The translations under genes and the position numbers were made by a program. The notes under the pieces were generated by a model. It made no database searches. It had not been told where the DNA came from and saw only the letters and a program-made list of their open reading frames with translations. From Salinicola endophyticus (GTDB lineage: Bacteria; Pseudomonadota; Gammaproteobacteria; Pseudomonadales; Halomonadaceae), in the NCBI RefSeq assembly GCF_040536835.1, contig NZ_CP159578.1, forward strand, positions 2,418,001-2,482,000: a DNA stretch of 64,000 nucleotides, read 5' to 3'. Of this stretch, positions 28,642 to 38,823 are shown one piece after another. Every line of letters starts with the position of its first letter. The first letter of the stretch is position 1.

Positions 28642-29994
28642 TCATGCCGTCACTTCGGCGAGAGTCTTGCCCCGGCCGACCGCGTAGTAGTCGATACCCG
28701 CGTCGAGCATGACCTCAGGCTCGTAGAGGTTGCGGCCATCGACCACCACCGGGTGGCGCAGCTGGTCACGAATCCAGGCCGCGTCCAGGGTACGGAACTC
28801 CTTCCACTCGGTGCAGATCACCAGCGCATCGGCTTTTCGGACCGCCTGTACCCGATCGGCCACCAGGATCAGGTCGTCGCGCTCGCCGTAGATCCGTCGG
28901 CACTCGCGCATCGCCTCCGGATCGTAGGCCTGCACCACCGCGCCGGCCGCCCACAGCGACTCCATCAGCGTACGGCTGGGCGCGTCGCGCATGTCATCGG
29001 TTTCCGGCTTGAAGGCGAGCCCCCAGAGGGCGATGGTCTTGCCCTGCAGATCGCCACCGAACGCTGCGGAGAGCTTGTCGAACAGGGTCGTTTTCTGGCG
29101 CCGATTGACCGCCTCCACCGCCTCCAGCAGCTCGGCGCTGTAGCCGACCTTGGCCGCGGTGCGCGACAGCGCCTGCACGTCCTTGGGGAAGCAGGAGCCC
29201 CCGTAACCGCAGCCGGGATAGATGAAGTGGTAGCCGATGCGCGGGTCCGAGCCGATGCCGCGGCGCACGTCCTCGATATCCGCCCCCAGGCGTTCGGCCA
29301 GATTGGCGATCTCGTTCATGAAGCTGATCTTGGTCGCCAGCATGGCGTTGGCGGCGTACTTGGTCAGCTCCGCCGCGCGTACGCTCATGAACATCATCTT
29401 TTCGCGGTTGCGGTTATAGGGGGCGTAGCACTCGCGCATCAGTTCATCGACCCTGGGCGAGGCCGAGCCGACCACGATCCGCGCGCCGCGGGTGAAGTCC
29501 TCCAGCGCCGAGCCCTCTTTCAAAAACTCCGGATTGGAGCAGACGTCGAACGCCAGCTCGACGCCACGCTCGGCGAGCACGCTGCCGATGCGCGCCTGCA
29601 CGCGGTCGGCGGTGCCCACCGGTACGGTCGACTTGTCGACCACCACCTTGTACCCCTCCATATGGCGGCCGATGGTCGCGGCCACCGCCAGCACGTACTG
29701 CAGGTCGGCGCTGCCATCCTCGTCCGGCGGCGTGCCCACGGCGATGAACTGCAGCACCCCGTGGCTCACCGCCTCGGCGGCATCGGTGGTGAAGGCGAGC
29801 CGCTCGGCTTCGACGTTGCGCAGCACCATCGACTCCAGCCCGGGCTCGTAGATCGGGATCTCGCCGCGGCGCAGGCGTGCGATCTTGTCCTCGTCGATAT
29901 CCACACAGACCACGCTGTGGCCCACGTCGGCGAGACAGGCGCCGGTCACCAGGCCAACGTAGCCGGTGCCGAATACGGTAATTTTCATCGACAT
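28642..29994 (-). CDS. ugd: UDP-glucose 6-dehydrogenase
   Basis: Ugd oxidises UDP-glucose to UDP-glucuronate in two NAD-dependent steps. The 450-residue protein starts with the Rossmann motif [14 protein letters not shown], has the conserved [12 protein letters not shown] region and the catalytic cysteine near residue 268 in [11 protein letters not shown] start at 29994 has AGAGG about five bases upstream; a second in-frame ATG six bases later is possible. It is the last gene of the minus-strand exporter/sugar run, so glucuronate or a derived uronic acid is likely in the capsule. Confidence 0.96.
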   Translation of the reverse strand: MSMKITVFGTGYVGLVTGACLADVGHSVVCVDIDEDKIARLRRGEIPIYEPGLESMVLRNVEAERLAFTTDAAEAVSHGVLQFIAVGTPPDEDGSADLQYVLAVAATIGRHMEGYKVVVDKSTVPVGTADRVQARIGSVLAERGVELAFDVCSNPEFLKEGSALEDFTRGARIVVGSASPRVDELMRECYAPYNRNREKMMFMSVRAAELTKYAANAMLATKISFMNEIANLAERLGADIEDVRRGIGSDPRIGYHFIYPGCGYGGSCFPKDVQALSRTAAKVGYSAELLEAVEAVNRRQKTTLFDKLSAAFGGDLQGKTIALWGLAFKPETDDMRDAPSRTLMESLWAAGAVVQAYDPEAMRECRRIYGERDDLILVADRVQAVRKADALVICTEWKEFRTLDAAWIRDQLRHPVVVDGRNLYEPEVMLDAGIDYYAVGRGKTLAEVTA

Positions 29995-30212
29995 CTATCC
30001 TCTTGGAAAAATGCGCAAAGCGCGGGTAAGACGGTCAGGCAAGAGACGCGAAAGGGAGCCACCCCGCAGACAGGCCTGCCAGCCGTAGCACAGCGGCCCG
30101 CACGGCGGGCGGCATGGTGTGGACGGTGATGTCGGCGTTGATATCGACATGACAGGCCCAGCATCCCGGGGCAAAGCGTGAGCAACGAGGGGGCGACGAG
30201 CGCACCGCCCGA

Positions 30213-30758
30213 TCAAGCGAAGGTAGGCGCCTCGGCGAGCGAGCGGGCCTCGGCATCCTTGGCCGAGAGCACCGGCGCGGCATCCACCAGTGGCCAATCG
30301 ATGGCCAGCGCCGGATCGTTCCAGGCCAGGCCATGCTCATCGCCGGGGGCGTAGTAGTCGGTGCACTTGTACTGGAATTCCGCCACCTCGGTGGTGACGT
30401 AGAAGCCATGGGCGAAACCCGGCGGCACCCACAGCTGCTGCTTGTTGTCAGCGCTCAGCAGCGCTCCGACCCAGCGCCCGAAGGTGGGCGAGCTGCGGCG
30501 CAGATCCACCGCGACATCGAACACCTCGCCGCGGGTGACACGCACCAGCTTGCCCTGCGGGTGCTCGAGCTGATAGTGCAGGCCGCGCAGGATGCCGCGG
30601 CCGGAGCAGCTGTGGTTGTCCTGCACGAAGCGGTAGTCGCCGCAGTGGGTCACGAACTCGCTATGGCGGAAGGACTCGAGAAAGAAGCCGCGTGAGTCGC
30701 CGAATACCTGCGGCGTCATCAGCACGACATCGGGAATCGCCAGGCGCTCATAGATCAT
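30213..30758 (-). CDS. rmlC: dTDP-4-dehydrorhamnose 3,5-epimerase
   Basis: RmlC catalyses the third step of dTDP-L-rhamnose synthesis, double epimerisation of dTDP-4-keto-6-deoxyglucose. The 181-residue cupin has family motifs GDSRGFFLESF, FVQDNHSCS, ILRGLHYQ with the catalytic histidine, and VGALLSADNKQQLWVPPGFAHGF. The ATG at 30758 is chosen because AGGGGAG is eight bases upstream, whereas a GTG nine bases earlier overlaps that site. It belongs with rmlA, rmlD and rmlB in the same orientation. Confidence 0.96.
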   Translation of the reverse strand: MIYERLAIPDVVLMTPQVFGDSRGFFLESFRHSEFVTHCGDYRFVQDNHSCSGRGILRGLHYQLEHPQGKLVRVTRGEVFDVAVDLRRSSPTFGRWVGALLSADNKQQLWVPPGFAHGFYVTTEVAEFQYKCTDYYAPGDEHGLAWNDPALAIDWPLVDAAPVLSAKDAEARSLAEAPTFA

Positions 30759-30900
30759 GGTGCGCACTCCCCTCTTCTATAGACATGGCCATCGATGGAT
30801 GGCGATCGGTGAACGACGAATCCGGCGCGGGCCCCGCGGTCAGCCCTGAGGCACTGGACCGCGGAAATCGGCTTTCGGTTTTCGGGAATGAACCTGGCAA

Positions 30901-31794
30901 CTAAGCCACCGACCCCGGCTGTGCATCCGCCAGGCGCTGCATCAGATACTGGCCATAGCCGGTCTTCTTCAGTGCCTCGGCGCGCGCCGCCAGCTGGCGC
31001 TCGTCGATCCAACCCTGGTTCCAGGCAATCTCTTCGAGACAGGCCACCTTCAGCCCCTGACGGTGCTCGATGGTCTGCACGTACTGCCCCGCTTCGAGCA
31101 GGCTGTCGTGGGTGCCGGTATCCAGCCAGGCGAAGCCGCGGCCAAGACGCTCGACCTGTAGATCGCCGCGCTCGAGATAGGCGTTGTTGACGCAGGTGAT
31201 CTCGAGTTCGCCGCGGGCCGAGGGCTTGACGCTCTTGGCGATCTCGACGATGTCGTTGTCGTAGAAATAGAGCCCGGTCACCGCGTAGGGCGAGCGCGGC
31301 CGGATCGGCTTCTCCTCGATCGACAGCGCCCGGCCGTCGGCATCGAACTCGACCACGCCGAAGCGCTCCGGGTCCTTGACCAGATAGCCGAACACGGTGG
31401 CACCGCGCTCCCGCGCCGAGGCACGCTTCAACTGATCCGAAAAGTGCTGGCCGTGGAACAGGTTGTCGCCGAGCACCAGACACACCGGGTCGTCGCCGAT
31501 GAAGGTCTCGCCGATCAGGAATGCCTGCGCCAGGCCGTCCGGCGAGGGCTGCACGGCGTAGTCGAAGCGCACGCCGAACTGCTCGCCGTTACCCAGCAAG
31601 TTGCGGTACTGGGGCAGATCGTCCGGGGTCGAGATGATCAGGATGTCGCGGATGCCGGCCAGCATCAGCACCGAGATCGGGTAGTAGATCATCGGCTTGT
31701 CATAGACCGGCAGCAGCTGCTTGGAGATACCCTGCGTGATCGGGTGCAGCCGCGTGCCGGAGCCGCCGGCGAGAATGATGCCCTTGCGTGCCAT
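30901..31794 (-). CDS. rmlA: glucose-1-phosphate thymidylyltransferase
   Basis: RmlA makes dTDP-glucose from dTTP and glucose-1-phosphate, the first step to dTDP-rhamnose. The 297-residue protein starts [18 protein letters not shown], the nucleotidyltransferase signature, and has LGDNLFHG and [12 protein letters not shown]. The start at 31794 has AGGGAG eight bases upstream; a longer frame adds 15 unconserved residues. The order on the minus strand is rmlB, rmlD, rmlA, rmlC. Confidence 0.96.
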   Translation of the reverse strand: MARKGIILAGGSGTRLHPITQGISKQLLPVYDKPMIYYPISVLMLAGIRDILIISTPDDLPQYRNLLGNGEQFGVRFDYAVQPSPDGLAQAFLIGETFIGDDPVCLVLGDNLFHGQHFSDQLKRASARERGATVFGYLVKDPERFGVVEFDADGRALSIEEKPIRPRSPYAVTGLYFYDNDIVEIAKSVKPSARGELEITCVNNAYLERGDLQVERLGRGFAWLDTGTHDSLLEAGQYVQTIEHRQGLKVACLEEIAWNQGWIDERQLAARAEALKKTGYGQYLMQRLADAQPGSVA

Positions 31795-31907
31795 GGTAGA
31801 ACTCCCTGTCGGTATGGCCGACGAATCGTTGGATCGCACCGTGACGCCGGTGCCCGCGTGATACCGGGGTCAGCGGCATCGAAAAGACCGTTGAAGCGCG
31901 CGCCGCT

Positions 31908-32792
31908 TCAGCCCAGGCGCTCGTCGAGCGTCAGGGCCAGCTGCGTGCGCCAGTCCGGCAGGCGCACGCCGAGCGCGCGCTCCAGCTTGTCGAGCGCCAG
32001 ACGCGAATTGAGCGGACGCCGGGCGGGTGTCGGGTAGTCGGCGGTGGCAATGGCGGCCACCGCCTGGTCGTCAGCCAGCGCCAGGGGCACGCCGCGGGCA
32101 CGGGCCTGGGCGAAGATCTCGCAGGCGAAACCGTGCCAGCTGGTCTCGCCACGGGTGGCCAGGTGGTAGACCCCGCCCGCGAGCCGCCCGGCCAGGCGCG
32201 CCCGCAGCGCCAGCAGCGACAGCGTGGCGATCAGCCGCGCCGGTGTCGGCGCACCGATCTGGTCGGCGACCACGCCGAGCCGCTCGCGCTCGGCGCCCAG
32301 ACGCAGCATGGTGTCGAGGAAGTTGCGCCCACGGGCGGCATAGACCCAACTGGTGCGCAGGATCAGCGCCTCCGGCGCGGCCGTCAGCAGCGCCTGGTCG
32401 CCGGCCAGCTTGGTCGCGCCGTAGTGGCCGAGCGGGCCGGTGGCGCTGGTCTCCTGCCAGGGAGCTTCGCCGCTGCCGGGATAGACGTAATCGGAGCTGT
32501 AGTGCAGCAGTTCGCAGCCACCGCCGGCGGCGAAGTCCGCCAGCTGGGCCGGCAGCTCGGCGTTGAGCCGCTGCGCCGCATCACGCTCTTTTTCGGCGGC
32601 GTCGACCGCTGTCCAGGCGGCGGCATTGACGATCACCGTCGGACGCAGGGTATCGAGGGCCGCGGCGACCTTGGCTGCGCTCATCAGATCGAGCTCGGCC
32701 CGGCTCGGGGCGACGATCTCGCCCAGCGGCGCCAGCTGCCGGCACAGCTCGAAACCGACCTGGCCGCTACCCCCCAGGATCAGCAGTGTCAT
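31908..32792 (-). CDS. rmlD: dTDP-4-dehydrorhamnose reductase
   Basis: RmlD reduces dTDP-4-keto-L-rhamnose to dTDP-L-rhamnose with NAD(P)H. The 294-residue SDR protein starts [16 protein letters not shown], has [17 protein letters not shown] residues ([13 protein letters not shown]), the catalytic YxxxK in [11 protein letters not shown], and [12 protein letters not shown]. The start at 32792 overlaps the rmlB stop in ATGA; longer frames add 42 unrelated residues. Confidence 0.96.
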   Translation of the reverse strand: MTLLILGGSGQVGFELCRQLAPLGEIVAPSRAELDLMSAAKVAAALDTLRPTVIVNAAAWTAVDAAEKERDAAQRLNAELPAQLADFAAGGGCELLHYSSDYVYPGSGEAPWQETSATGPLGHYGATKLAGDQALLTAAPEALILRTSWVYAARGRNFLDTMLRLGAERERLGVVADQIGAPTPARLIATLSLLALRARLAGRLAGGVYHLATRGETSWHGFACEIFAQARARGVPLALADDQAVAAIATADYPTPARRPLNSRLALDKLERALGVRLPDWRTQLALTLDERLG

Positions 32793-33892
32793 GCGGTCTC
32801 CCCCAGGCGTTCGCCCTGATAGCTGCCGTTCTGGACTCGCCGCCACCAGACCTCGTTGTCGAGGAACCAGCGCACCGTCTTGCGCAGCCCACTGTCGAAG
32901 GTTTCGCGGGGCTGCCAACCCAGTTCACGCTGGATCTTGCTGGCATCGATGGCGTAGCGCTGGTCATGCCCGGGGCGATCGCTGACGAAGGTGATCAGAT
33001 CCGCGTAGTGCGCCACCCCCGCCGGCTTGGCCGGCGCCAGCTCCTCGAGCAGCGCGCAGATCGTGCGCACCACCTCGATGTTGGTCTTCTCGTTGTGCCC
33101 ACCGATGTTGTAGGTCTCGCCCACCGCCCCTTCGGTCGCCACCTGGATCAGCGCCCGGGCGTGATCCTCGACGTAGAGCCAGTCGCGCACCTGCAGGCCA
33201 TTGCCGTAGACCGGCAGCGGGCGTCCGGCGAGGGCGTTGAGGATGGTCAGCGGGATCAGCTTCTCGGGGAAGTGATAGGGCCCGTAGTTGTTGGAGCAGT
33301 TGGTGACCAGCGTGGGCAGGTCGAAGGTGCGCTGCCACGCCCGCACCAGGTGATCGGAGCTCGCCTTGCTGGCCGAATAGGGCGAGCTCGGCGCGTAGGG
33401 GGTGCGCTCGGTGAACAGATCGTCGACGCCGTGCAGGTCGCCGTAGACCTCGTCGGTGGAGATGTGGTGGAAGCGGAACGCCGCCGCCTTGGCCGGATCG
33501 CGCGTCTTGAGCTCCTTCCAGTACTGGCGCGCGGTCTCCAGCAGCGTGTAGGTGCCCACCACGTTGGTCTCGATGAATGCCGCGGGGCCGTCGATGGAGC
33601 GGTCGACATGGCTCTCCGCGGCCAGGTGCATGACCACGTCCGGGGCCAGCTCGCGGAACAGCCGTGCCATCACCTTGGCATCGCAGATATCGCCGAGCCG
33701 GAACTCGTAGCGCTCGCTGTCATCGACCGGCGCCAGCGACTCCGGGTTGCCGGCATAGGTCAGCTTGTCGACGTTGACGACGCGGTGCGGGGTCTCGCGG
33801 ATCAGCTCGCGGATCACCGCGGAGCCGATGAAGCCGGCGCCGCCGGTGACCAGAAATGTCTTGGCAGAGGTCGTGTCGGTGTAGTCGTTCAT
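32789..33892 (-). CDS. rmlB: dTDP-glucose 4,6-dehydratase
   Basis: RmlB converts dTDP-glucose to dTDP-4-keto-6-deoxyglucose. The 367-residue extended SDR has [40 protein letters not shown] and the [10 protein letters not shown] active site. The start at 33892 is the first ATG near the family N-terminus; its Shine-Dalgarno is weak. It begins the rml block and follows kpsE by 120 bases, so the exporter and rhamnose genes may share one transcript. Confidence 0.96.
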   Translation of the reverse strand: MNDYTDTTSAKTFLVTGGAGFIGSAVIRELIRETPHRVVNVDKLTYAGNPESLAPVDDSERYEFRLGDICDAKVMARLFRELAPDVVMHLAAESHVDRSIDGPAAFIETNVVGTYTLLETARQYWKELKTRDPAKAAAFRFHHISTDEVYGDLHGVDDLFTERTPYAPSSPYSASKASSDHLVRAWQRTFDLPTLVTNCSNNYGPYHFPEKLIPLTILNALAGRPLPVYGNGLQVRDWLYVEDHARALIQVATEGAVGETYNIGGHNEKTNIEVVRTICALLEELAPAKPAGVAHYADLITFVSDRPGHDQRYAIDASKIQRELGWQPRETFDSGLRKTVRWFLDNEVWWRRVQNGSYQGERLGETA

Positions 33893-34012
33893 GGTCGTGT
33901 TCTCGTTCTCATGGGCGCCGTCTGTGGCGATCGGCGCTGTCTGTGGGTGCCGTTCAGGTGCCAGGAAGTGCGTGACGGCCACCGGCGACGCCCGCCGGGA
34001 GCGCGTGCGGCA

Positions 34013-35110
34013 TCAGTCGCGATGGTCTTTCACGATCAGAATCAGCATGTTGAGAATCAAAGTGAGGAACAGGGCGATCACCGCGAACACCACCGAGTTG
34101 TAGAGCCGCTCGGGCTGTTCGGGGTACTCCGGCAGGGTCGGCTCCTGCAGCACCGAGACCTGCTTGAGCTTGCGTGCCGCTTCGATGCGCGTGTTCTCCA
34201 GCGCCGCCAGCGCACCGGAGTAGCTGTCCTGGGCGAACTGCGCCTTGAGCAGCAGGGTCTGGTACTCGGAGGAGATACGGTTCAGGGCCGTGCCGGATTG
34301 GCGCGCCAGGCGCTCGCGCTCCTGAACGATCTGGTTGTCGAGCGCGGATATCTCGCTCTCGATGCGCACCATCTCCGGCGAGCGCGTGCTCTGATAGCTG
34401 GCCAGCGCGCGCTTGCGCGCCTTGGCGATGGCGAGCTGCCCCTCCAGCCCCGAGACCACCGACTCCAGGCTCTCCACGGTACCGGTGGGCGACACCAGGC
34501 CGTTGACGTTCTGGTAGTCGAGCAGGTCGTTACGAGTCTGTTGGAACTGCTTCTCCAGCACCGCCACCTGCTTCTCCAGGAACTTGACCTGCTCCTGGGC
34601 CAGGCGCTGCCCCATCTCGTTCATGTGGCGCTCGCCGTCCTCCAGCAGCAGCTCGGCGATGCGATGGGCCTCCTGCGGCGTGAACGCCTCGACGTCGATG
34701 CGCAGCACCCCGGCATAGTCGTCGAGCTCCACCGAGACCCGCTTGAGGTAGTAGTCGTGGAGCTCCTCCAGCGGCGCGTTCTCATCGTCCAGGGCACTGA
34801 AGACGTCGGCGCCGGCGTTGGCGTAGTGCTGGCGGAAGTCGGCCTGGGTGATCAGCAGCTTGAGCATGTCCACCGAGCGCAGGTAGTCACGCAGCAGCAG
34901 CATGTCGGCGGTGTTGGCGGCGCCGCTGCCGCTGAGCAGCGAGCTGAAACTGAGTGTGGGAGCAGCGATCTGCGGGCTCTCGAGCACCACGTTGGCGTGG
35001 GAGACATAGCGGTCGCTGGCCCATAGCGCCCAGTAGGCGGAGACCACGGCGATCGCCACGAAGCACAAGATCCAGTGCAGGTAGTTGCGTACAGAGAGCG
35101 GCTTCTTCAT
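34013..35110 (-). CDS. kpsE: capsule export inner-membrane protein KpsE (PCP family)
   Basis: A polysaccharide co-polymerase-type protein that links the inner-membrane ABC transporter to the outer-membrane KpsD channel. The 365-residue product has an N-terminal transmembrane segment (residues about 13-32, LHWILCFVAIAVVSAYWAL), a long periplasmic coiled-coil rich in Gln/Glu/Leu (residues about 150-300), a PEYPEQPERLYNS motif just before the second membrane segment, and a short charged tail. Its start overlaps kpsT by four bases. The CtrB/BexC/KpsE family all share this layout. Confidence 0.92.
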   Translation of the reverse strand: MKKPLSVRNYLHWILCFVAIAVVSAYWALWASDRYVSHANVVLESPQIAAPTLSFSSLLSGSGAANTADMLLLRDYLRSVDMLKLLITQADFRQHYANAGADVFSALDDENAPLEELHDYYLKRVSVELDDYAGVLRIDVEAFTPQEAHRIAELLLEDGERHMNEMGQRLAQEQVKFLEKQVAVLEKQFQQTRNDLLDYQNVNGLVSPTGTVESLESVVSGLEGQLAIAKARKRALASYQSTRSPEMVRIESEISALDNQIVQERERLARQSGTALNRISSEYQTLLLKAQFAQDSYSGALAALENTRIEAARKLKQVSVLQEPTLPEYPEQPERLYNSVVFAVIALFLTLILNMLILIVKDHRD

Positions 35111-36084
35111 GACCGTTTCGCCTTTGCTGAGGTCTTGTCGGGGGACGTGTTGTTGGCCGTGGGCCTTTCCTGGCCCCGGGGGCCACCTTTGCGCCCCTTG
35201 CGGGCGGTGAACTGCTGCACCTGACGGCGCGCCTCATGGACCCGTTCGCGGGCATCGTCGAGGCGCCAGCGCAGGGTCTCCTCGGGGGGTGCTGCGGTTT
35301 CCGCGGCACTGTCGCCGACGGCATCGAGGGCTTCTCGGGCGGCGTCGAAGCGCGCATTGGCCTCGGCCAGCGCCCGCTTGGCCTCCTCCAGATTGCGGGG
35401 TGTGGCCGGCCGCGGCGGTGTGTAGCCGTCACCGGCGCTGTGGTAGGCCTCGATGGCGTCCTCTATCTCGTCGAACCAGAACGCGCGGCCGCGATCGAGC
35501 AGAATCCCGGCCTGACAGAACTCGCGCAGCACGCCCTCACCGTGGGAGACCATGATCAGGCTGGCGCGGCCGATGCGCGCCTTGAACGCTTCGCTCGCCT
35601 TCTGCTTGAAGTGGCGGTCGCCCACCGCCGTGGCCTCGTCGGAGAGGTAGACGTCGAAGTCGAAGGCCAGCGATAGCCCGAAGGCGAGCCGCGAGCGCAT
35701 CCCCGAGGAGTAGGTCTTGATCGGCTCGTCGAAGGCCCGGCCGATGTCGGCGAAGCTCTCCACCGCCGCGATGATCTCCTCGATCTCGTCGTCGGCGCCG
35801 TGGATCCGGGCGACGAACTTGACGTTCTGACGCCCGGTCATCGAGCCCTGGAAGCCCCCGGCCAGGCCGATCGGCCAGGAGACTCGACTGGCGCGCACGA
35901 TCTCGCCGCGATCCGGGGTATCCATGCCGCCGATCAGGCGCAGCAGGGTCGACTTGCCGGCGCCGTTACGCCCCAGCAGGCCGACGCTGACCCCGGCGGG
36001 GATGCTCAGATTGATGTCCTCGAGCACCCACTGGCTGCCGTGGTGGTTGTGATAGCGCTTGTAGAGATGACGGATATCGATCAT
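35107..36084 (-). CDS. kpsT: capsule export ABC transporter ATP-binding protein with C-terminal extension
   Basis: KpsT powers export of the lipid-linked capsule through KpsM. Walker A is GLLGRNGAGKSTLLRL near residues 36-51, the signature is YSSGMRSRLAFG, and Walker B is FDVYLSDEAT. GGAGGAG precedes the start. Members of this family are usually about 220 residues; here the ATPase ends near residue 225 and about 100 further residues follow, a Glu/Ala/Arg-rich helical region (EEAKRALAEANARFDAA) and a very basic Lys/Arg/Pro tail. The extension is unlike E. coli KpsT. Confidence 0.93.
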   Translation of the reverse strand: MIDIRHLYKRYHNHHGSQWVLEDINLSIPAGVSVGLLGRNGAGKSTLLRLIGGMDTPDRGEIVRASRVSWPIGLAGGFQGSMTGRQNVKFVARIHGADDEIEEIIAAVESFADIGRAFDEPIKTYSSGMRSRLAFGLSLAFDFDVYLSDEATAVGDRHFKQKASEAFKARIGRASLIMVSHGEGVLREFCQAGILLDRGRAFWFDEIEDAIEAYHSAGDGYTPPRPATPRNLEEAKRALAEANARFDAAREALDAVGDSAAETAAPPEETLRWRLDDARERVHEARRQVQQFTARKGRKGGPRGQERPTANNTSPDKTSAKAKRS

Positions 36085-36100
36085 GGCTCGCTCCTCCGCG

Positions 36101-36916
36101 CTAGTGCGCTTTCAACCTGGCGGCGAAACGGATGTGCAGCAGCAGGCCCAGCGCCAGCAGCGACAGCGCCCAGAACCAGAGGTAGGTCATGTCGATATCG
36201 TTGAGGGTGTGATAGCCGGGGAAGAACGCGACCCGCATGCTCTCCAGACCGTGGACCAGCGGGTTCCACAGCAGGTAGTCGCGGTAGGGGTAAGGCACGT
36301 ACATCACCGGCAGGATCACGCCCGAGAGCAGCAGCAGCGGCAGGTTGAGGATGCGCACCACGCGGCCGAACTCCGGCACCAGGTCGCCGAGCACCGAAAC
36401 CGTCAGCCCCGCGCCCCAACCCAGCGCCCACAGCGACAGCCAGTCGAGTAGTACGCCGAGGGGATGATCCGGCATCAGCTCGAACTTCAGCAGGTCGCCG
36501 ATCAGCATGAACATCAGAAACAGGAAGGACTTGAGCATGCCCTCCAGGAAGCAGCGCACCAGCACGGTATCGACCGGCTTGACCTGGCGGTAGGCGAACA
36601 GCCCCTTGTTGGCGTCGATCGCCCCCAGCGCGCGCATCATGTTCTCGCGGAACAGCCCGAAGCCCATCAGCCCGACGATCATCCACGGCACGTGATCGGC
36701 GCCGGAAATCTCGCTGCCGGACATGAACAGCCCGCGGATCGAGACCATCACGCCGATGATCGCCAGCGGCTCGAAGATCATCCAGAACCAGCCCATGCGG
36801 TCGGCCATGGTGCGCGAGATCGCTTCACGCATGAACATCGCGAACCACACGCTGCGGGCCACCCGCCAGGCACCGCGCGGGCGCGCCCCGGCGATCGGGA
36901 GCATGGAGTCAGCCAT
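36101..36916 (-). CDS. kpsM: capsule export ABC transporter permease
   Basis: The ABC-2-type integral membrane subunit. The 271-residue protein has an N-terminal cytoplasmic segment, then about six hydrophobic segments, for example FWMIFEPLAIIGVMVSIRGLF, FLFLMFMLIGDLL, LLLLSGVILPVMYVPY and a final segment ending LLLHIRFAARLKAH. The family feature NPLVHGLESMRVAFFPGY is present near the C-terminus. GGAGGG lies upstream of the start. It is 16 bases before kpsT. Confidence 0.94.
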   Translation of the reverse strand: MADSMLPIAGARPRGAWRVARSVWFAMFMREAISRTMADRMGWFWMIFEPLAIIGVMVSIRGLFMSGSEISGADHVPWMIVGLMGFGLFRENMMRALGAIDANKGLFAYRQVKPVDTVLVRCFLEGMLKSFLFLMFMLIGDLLKFELMPDHPLGVLLDWLSLWALGWGAGLTVSVLGDLVPEFGRVVRILNLPLLLLSGVILPVMYVPYPYRDYLLWNPLVHGLESMRVAFFPGYHTLNDIDMTYLWFWALSLLALGLLLHIRFAARLKAH

Positions 36917-36943
36917 GGGCTCGCCCTCCTCTCGCTGCGGCGC

Positions 36944-38674
36944 TCATAGGTCGAGCGCCACTTTGGTCGCTACCGCGACCTGGTAGAGGATCTGGGTAAT
37001 GCTCGCCGCCAGTTCGATGTTGCTGGTCGGCGCCGCGGGCAGCACGATGATCTCGTCGCCGGCGCGCATGCGGGTCTGGCCGGCATGCATCACCGCACCG
37101 TTGCGATGCACCACCAGCACCTGGTCCTCGTCGGCACGCGGGGTGAAGCCACCGGCCAGGCGGATATAGTCGTCGGCGTTCATCCCCGGGGTGAACACCA
37201 GCGCCTGCGGAATCACCACCTCGCCGCTGAGCAGCACGGAATCGGTGCTCTCGGGGATGGTGACGATATCGCCATCCTGCAGGCGGATATCGGCGACCCC
37301 GCTGTCACGCGCCACCACCAGCCGGCCATTGGGCTTGACCTGGGCCGCCTTCTGCACGAAACGCTCGATCAGCTCCGCCTGGCGCACCTGGATCTCGCCC
37401 TCCTTGGCGGTCCGCGAGGGGTAGCCGAGGTAGGTGGTCTCGAGCCGGCGCAGGCTCTCCTTGAGCGATGCCGCCTGCTGGCGGGCGACGCTGATCCGCC
37501 GGATCGAGACATCCCGATAGCTGGTCATATCGCGGGGCACGCTGATCGCGTTGAGCAGCTCGCCCAGCTTGGCGTTGCGCGGCAGCGCATAGCGCGAGGG
37601 GCCGTAGTAGCTGCCTTCGACCTGCACCACGATGGTCTCGTCGCGCTGATCGGCGCTGAACAGCACCTCGTCACCGCGCCGAACCTCGGCGGCCCGGAAC
37701 GCCGCCAGCGGCAGGTAGCGCGACAGCGGACCCTCGGGCCGGCTGCCACGCAGCAGCACGTGCGAGACACCAGCCTTGAGCCGCGCCAGGTCGAGCACGT
37801 CCTGTCCGGTCAGGCTGTCGCCCACCAGCTCGTAGCGATAGTCCTTCTGCACGTCCCCGACCACGCTGATCGCCGGGCCGCGCGCCTCCACCACCAGGGT
37901 GTCGCCGTCGCGGAACTGCGGCCGCGCGATCTCACCGTCGAGCAGGAAGTCATACAGATCGACCACGCCGATCACCCGGCTGCCGCGCTTGATCAGCACC
38001 CGGCGATAGCTGCCCAGCGCCTGATCGATGCCACCGGCCTGGTCGAGGAAATAGAGCACCGAGTCGTTGGGGGTGCCCGAGTAGCGGCCGGGGCTATTGA
38101 CGTAGCCGGTCACGAACACGCCGACCGGCTGTACGCCCTGCAGATTGGTGTAGACGCTGACGTTCTCGGGGTAGACCGACTGGATCGCGCCGCGCACCTT
38201 GGCGTTGAGCTGAGCATTGGAGATACCCTGGACCTGCAGCGGCCCGATCCGCGGCAGGAAGATGTTGCCCTGGGCGTCCACCACCAGCACCCGGTCGAGC
38301 TCCACCCCGCCCCACACCCGGATGGTGATTTGGTCGCCCGGTTTGATCAGGTAGGCCGGGTTGAGGCCATCGGCCATGGTGCCGCGAAAGCCCCCGGTGA
38401 ACAGGTTGGCGCCGAACGGCGGCAGCGACTCCGGATCGACCGGCGCCTGGGTGCGCGGATCGACCGGCCCATAGGTGCCGCTGTCCCAGTCGGCCCGCGG
38501 AATCTCCTCGACCCCGGCCTCGCTCGAATCCGCGGTCAGCGGCTGCGCCTCGGCATCGCTGCCGAGCAGCGAGCTGCTATCGACGCCGATCGACTGCGCG
38601 TGGACCGCGCCGGCGTTCAGCCACGCTACCGCCACCAGGCACATTGCCCGGGAAATCCATGCTGCGCGCTTCAT
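36944..38674 (-). CDS. kpsD: outer-membrane polysaccharide export protein KpsD (OPX family)
   Basis: KpsD forms the outer-membrane/periplasmic exit for the capsule with KpsE. The start at 38674 (AGGAAC upstream) gives a signal peptide MKRAAWISRAMCLVAV ending in VHAQ. The same frame is open 91 codons further upstream because of the repetitive leader, but that extension is low-complexity Ala/Arg. The 576-residue protein has the OPX polysaccharide-export domain (GDQITIRVWGGVELDRVLVVD, near residue 110) and several SLBB-like domains (VGVFVTGYVNSPGRYSG; VLLSGEVVIPQALVFTPG). It precedes kpsM, giving kpsD-M-T-E order as in group 3-type capsules. Confidence 0.93.
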   Translation of the reverse strand: MKRAAWISRAMCLVAVAWLNAGAVHAQSIGVDSSSLLGSDAEAQPLTADSSEAGVEEIPRADWDSGTYGPVDPRTQAPVDPESLPPFGANLFTGGFRGTMADGLNPAYLIKPGDQITIRVWGGVELDRVLVVDAQGNIFLPRIGPLQVQGISNAQLNAKVRGAIQSVYPENVSVYTNLQGVQPVGVFVTGYVNSPGRYSGTPNDSVLYFLDQAGGIDQALGSYRRVLIKRGSRVIGVVDLYDFLLDGEIARPQFRDGDTLVVEARGPAISVVGDVQKDYRYELVGDSLTGQDVLDLARLKAGVSHVLLRGSRPEGPLSRYLPLAAFRAAEVRRGDEVLFSADQRDETIVVQVEGSYYGPSRYALPRNAKLGELLNAISVPRDMTSYRDVSIRRISVARQQAASLKESLRRLETTYLGYPSRTAKEGEIQVRQAELIERFVQKAAQVKPNGRLVVARDSGVADIRLQDGDIVTIPESTDSVLLSGEVVIPQALVFTPGMNADDYIRLAGGFTPRADEDQVLVVHRNGAVMHAGQTRMRAGDEIIVLPAAPTSNIELAASITQILYQVAVATKVALDL

Positions 38675-38770
38675 GTTGTGTTCCTGCCCTAGACTCGTTG
38701 TCGGCCGGCGCGGGGGCTCAAAGCGCCCGGCTACGGCTCGGTTATTGGCCGCGCAGCGTGACCGCGGCCG

Positions 38771-38822
38771 GTGGCGGCGGCTCGCTGCGGCGGCGGCGGC
38801 GGCTGCGGCGGCGGCGGCGCTG
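38771..38822 (+). repeat. CGG/GCG trinucleotide tract in kpsD leader
   Basis: About 50 bases consist almost wholly of GGC/CGG triplets with two short interruptions, giving two runs of several perfect repeats. The tract lies between the lipoprotein stop and kpsD, about 100 bases upstream of the kpsD start. Such tracts can slip in replication, form G-quadruplexes on the plus strand, and would be transcribed as a C-rich RNA on the kpsD side. Confidence 0.75.
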
Positions 38823-38823
38823 G

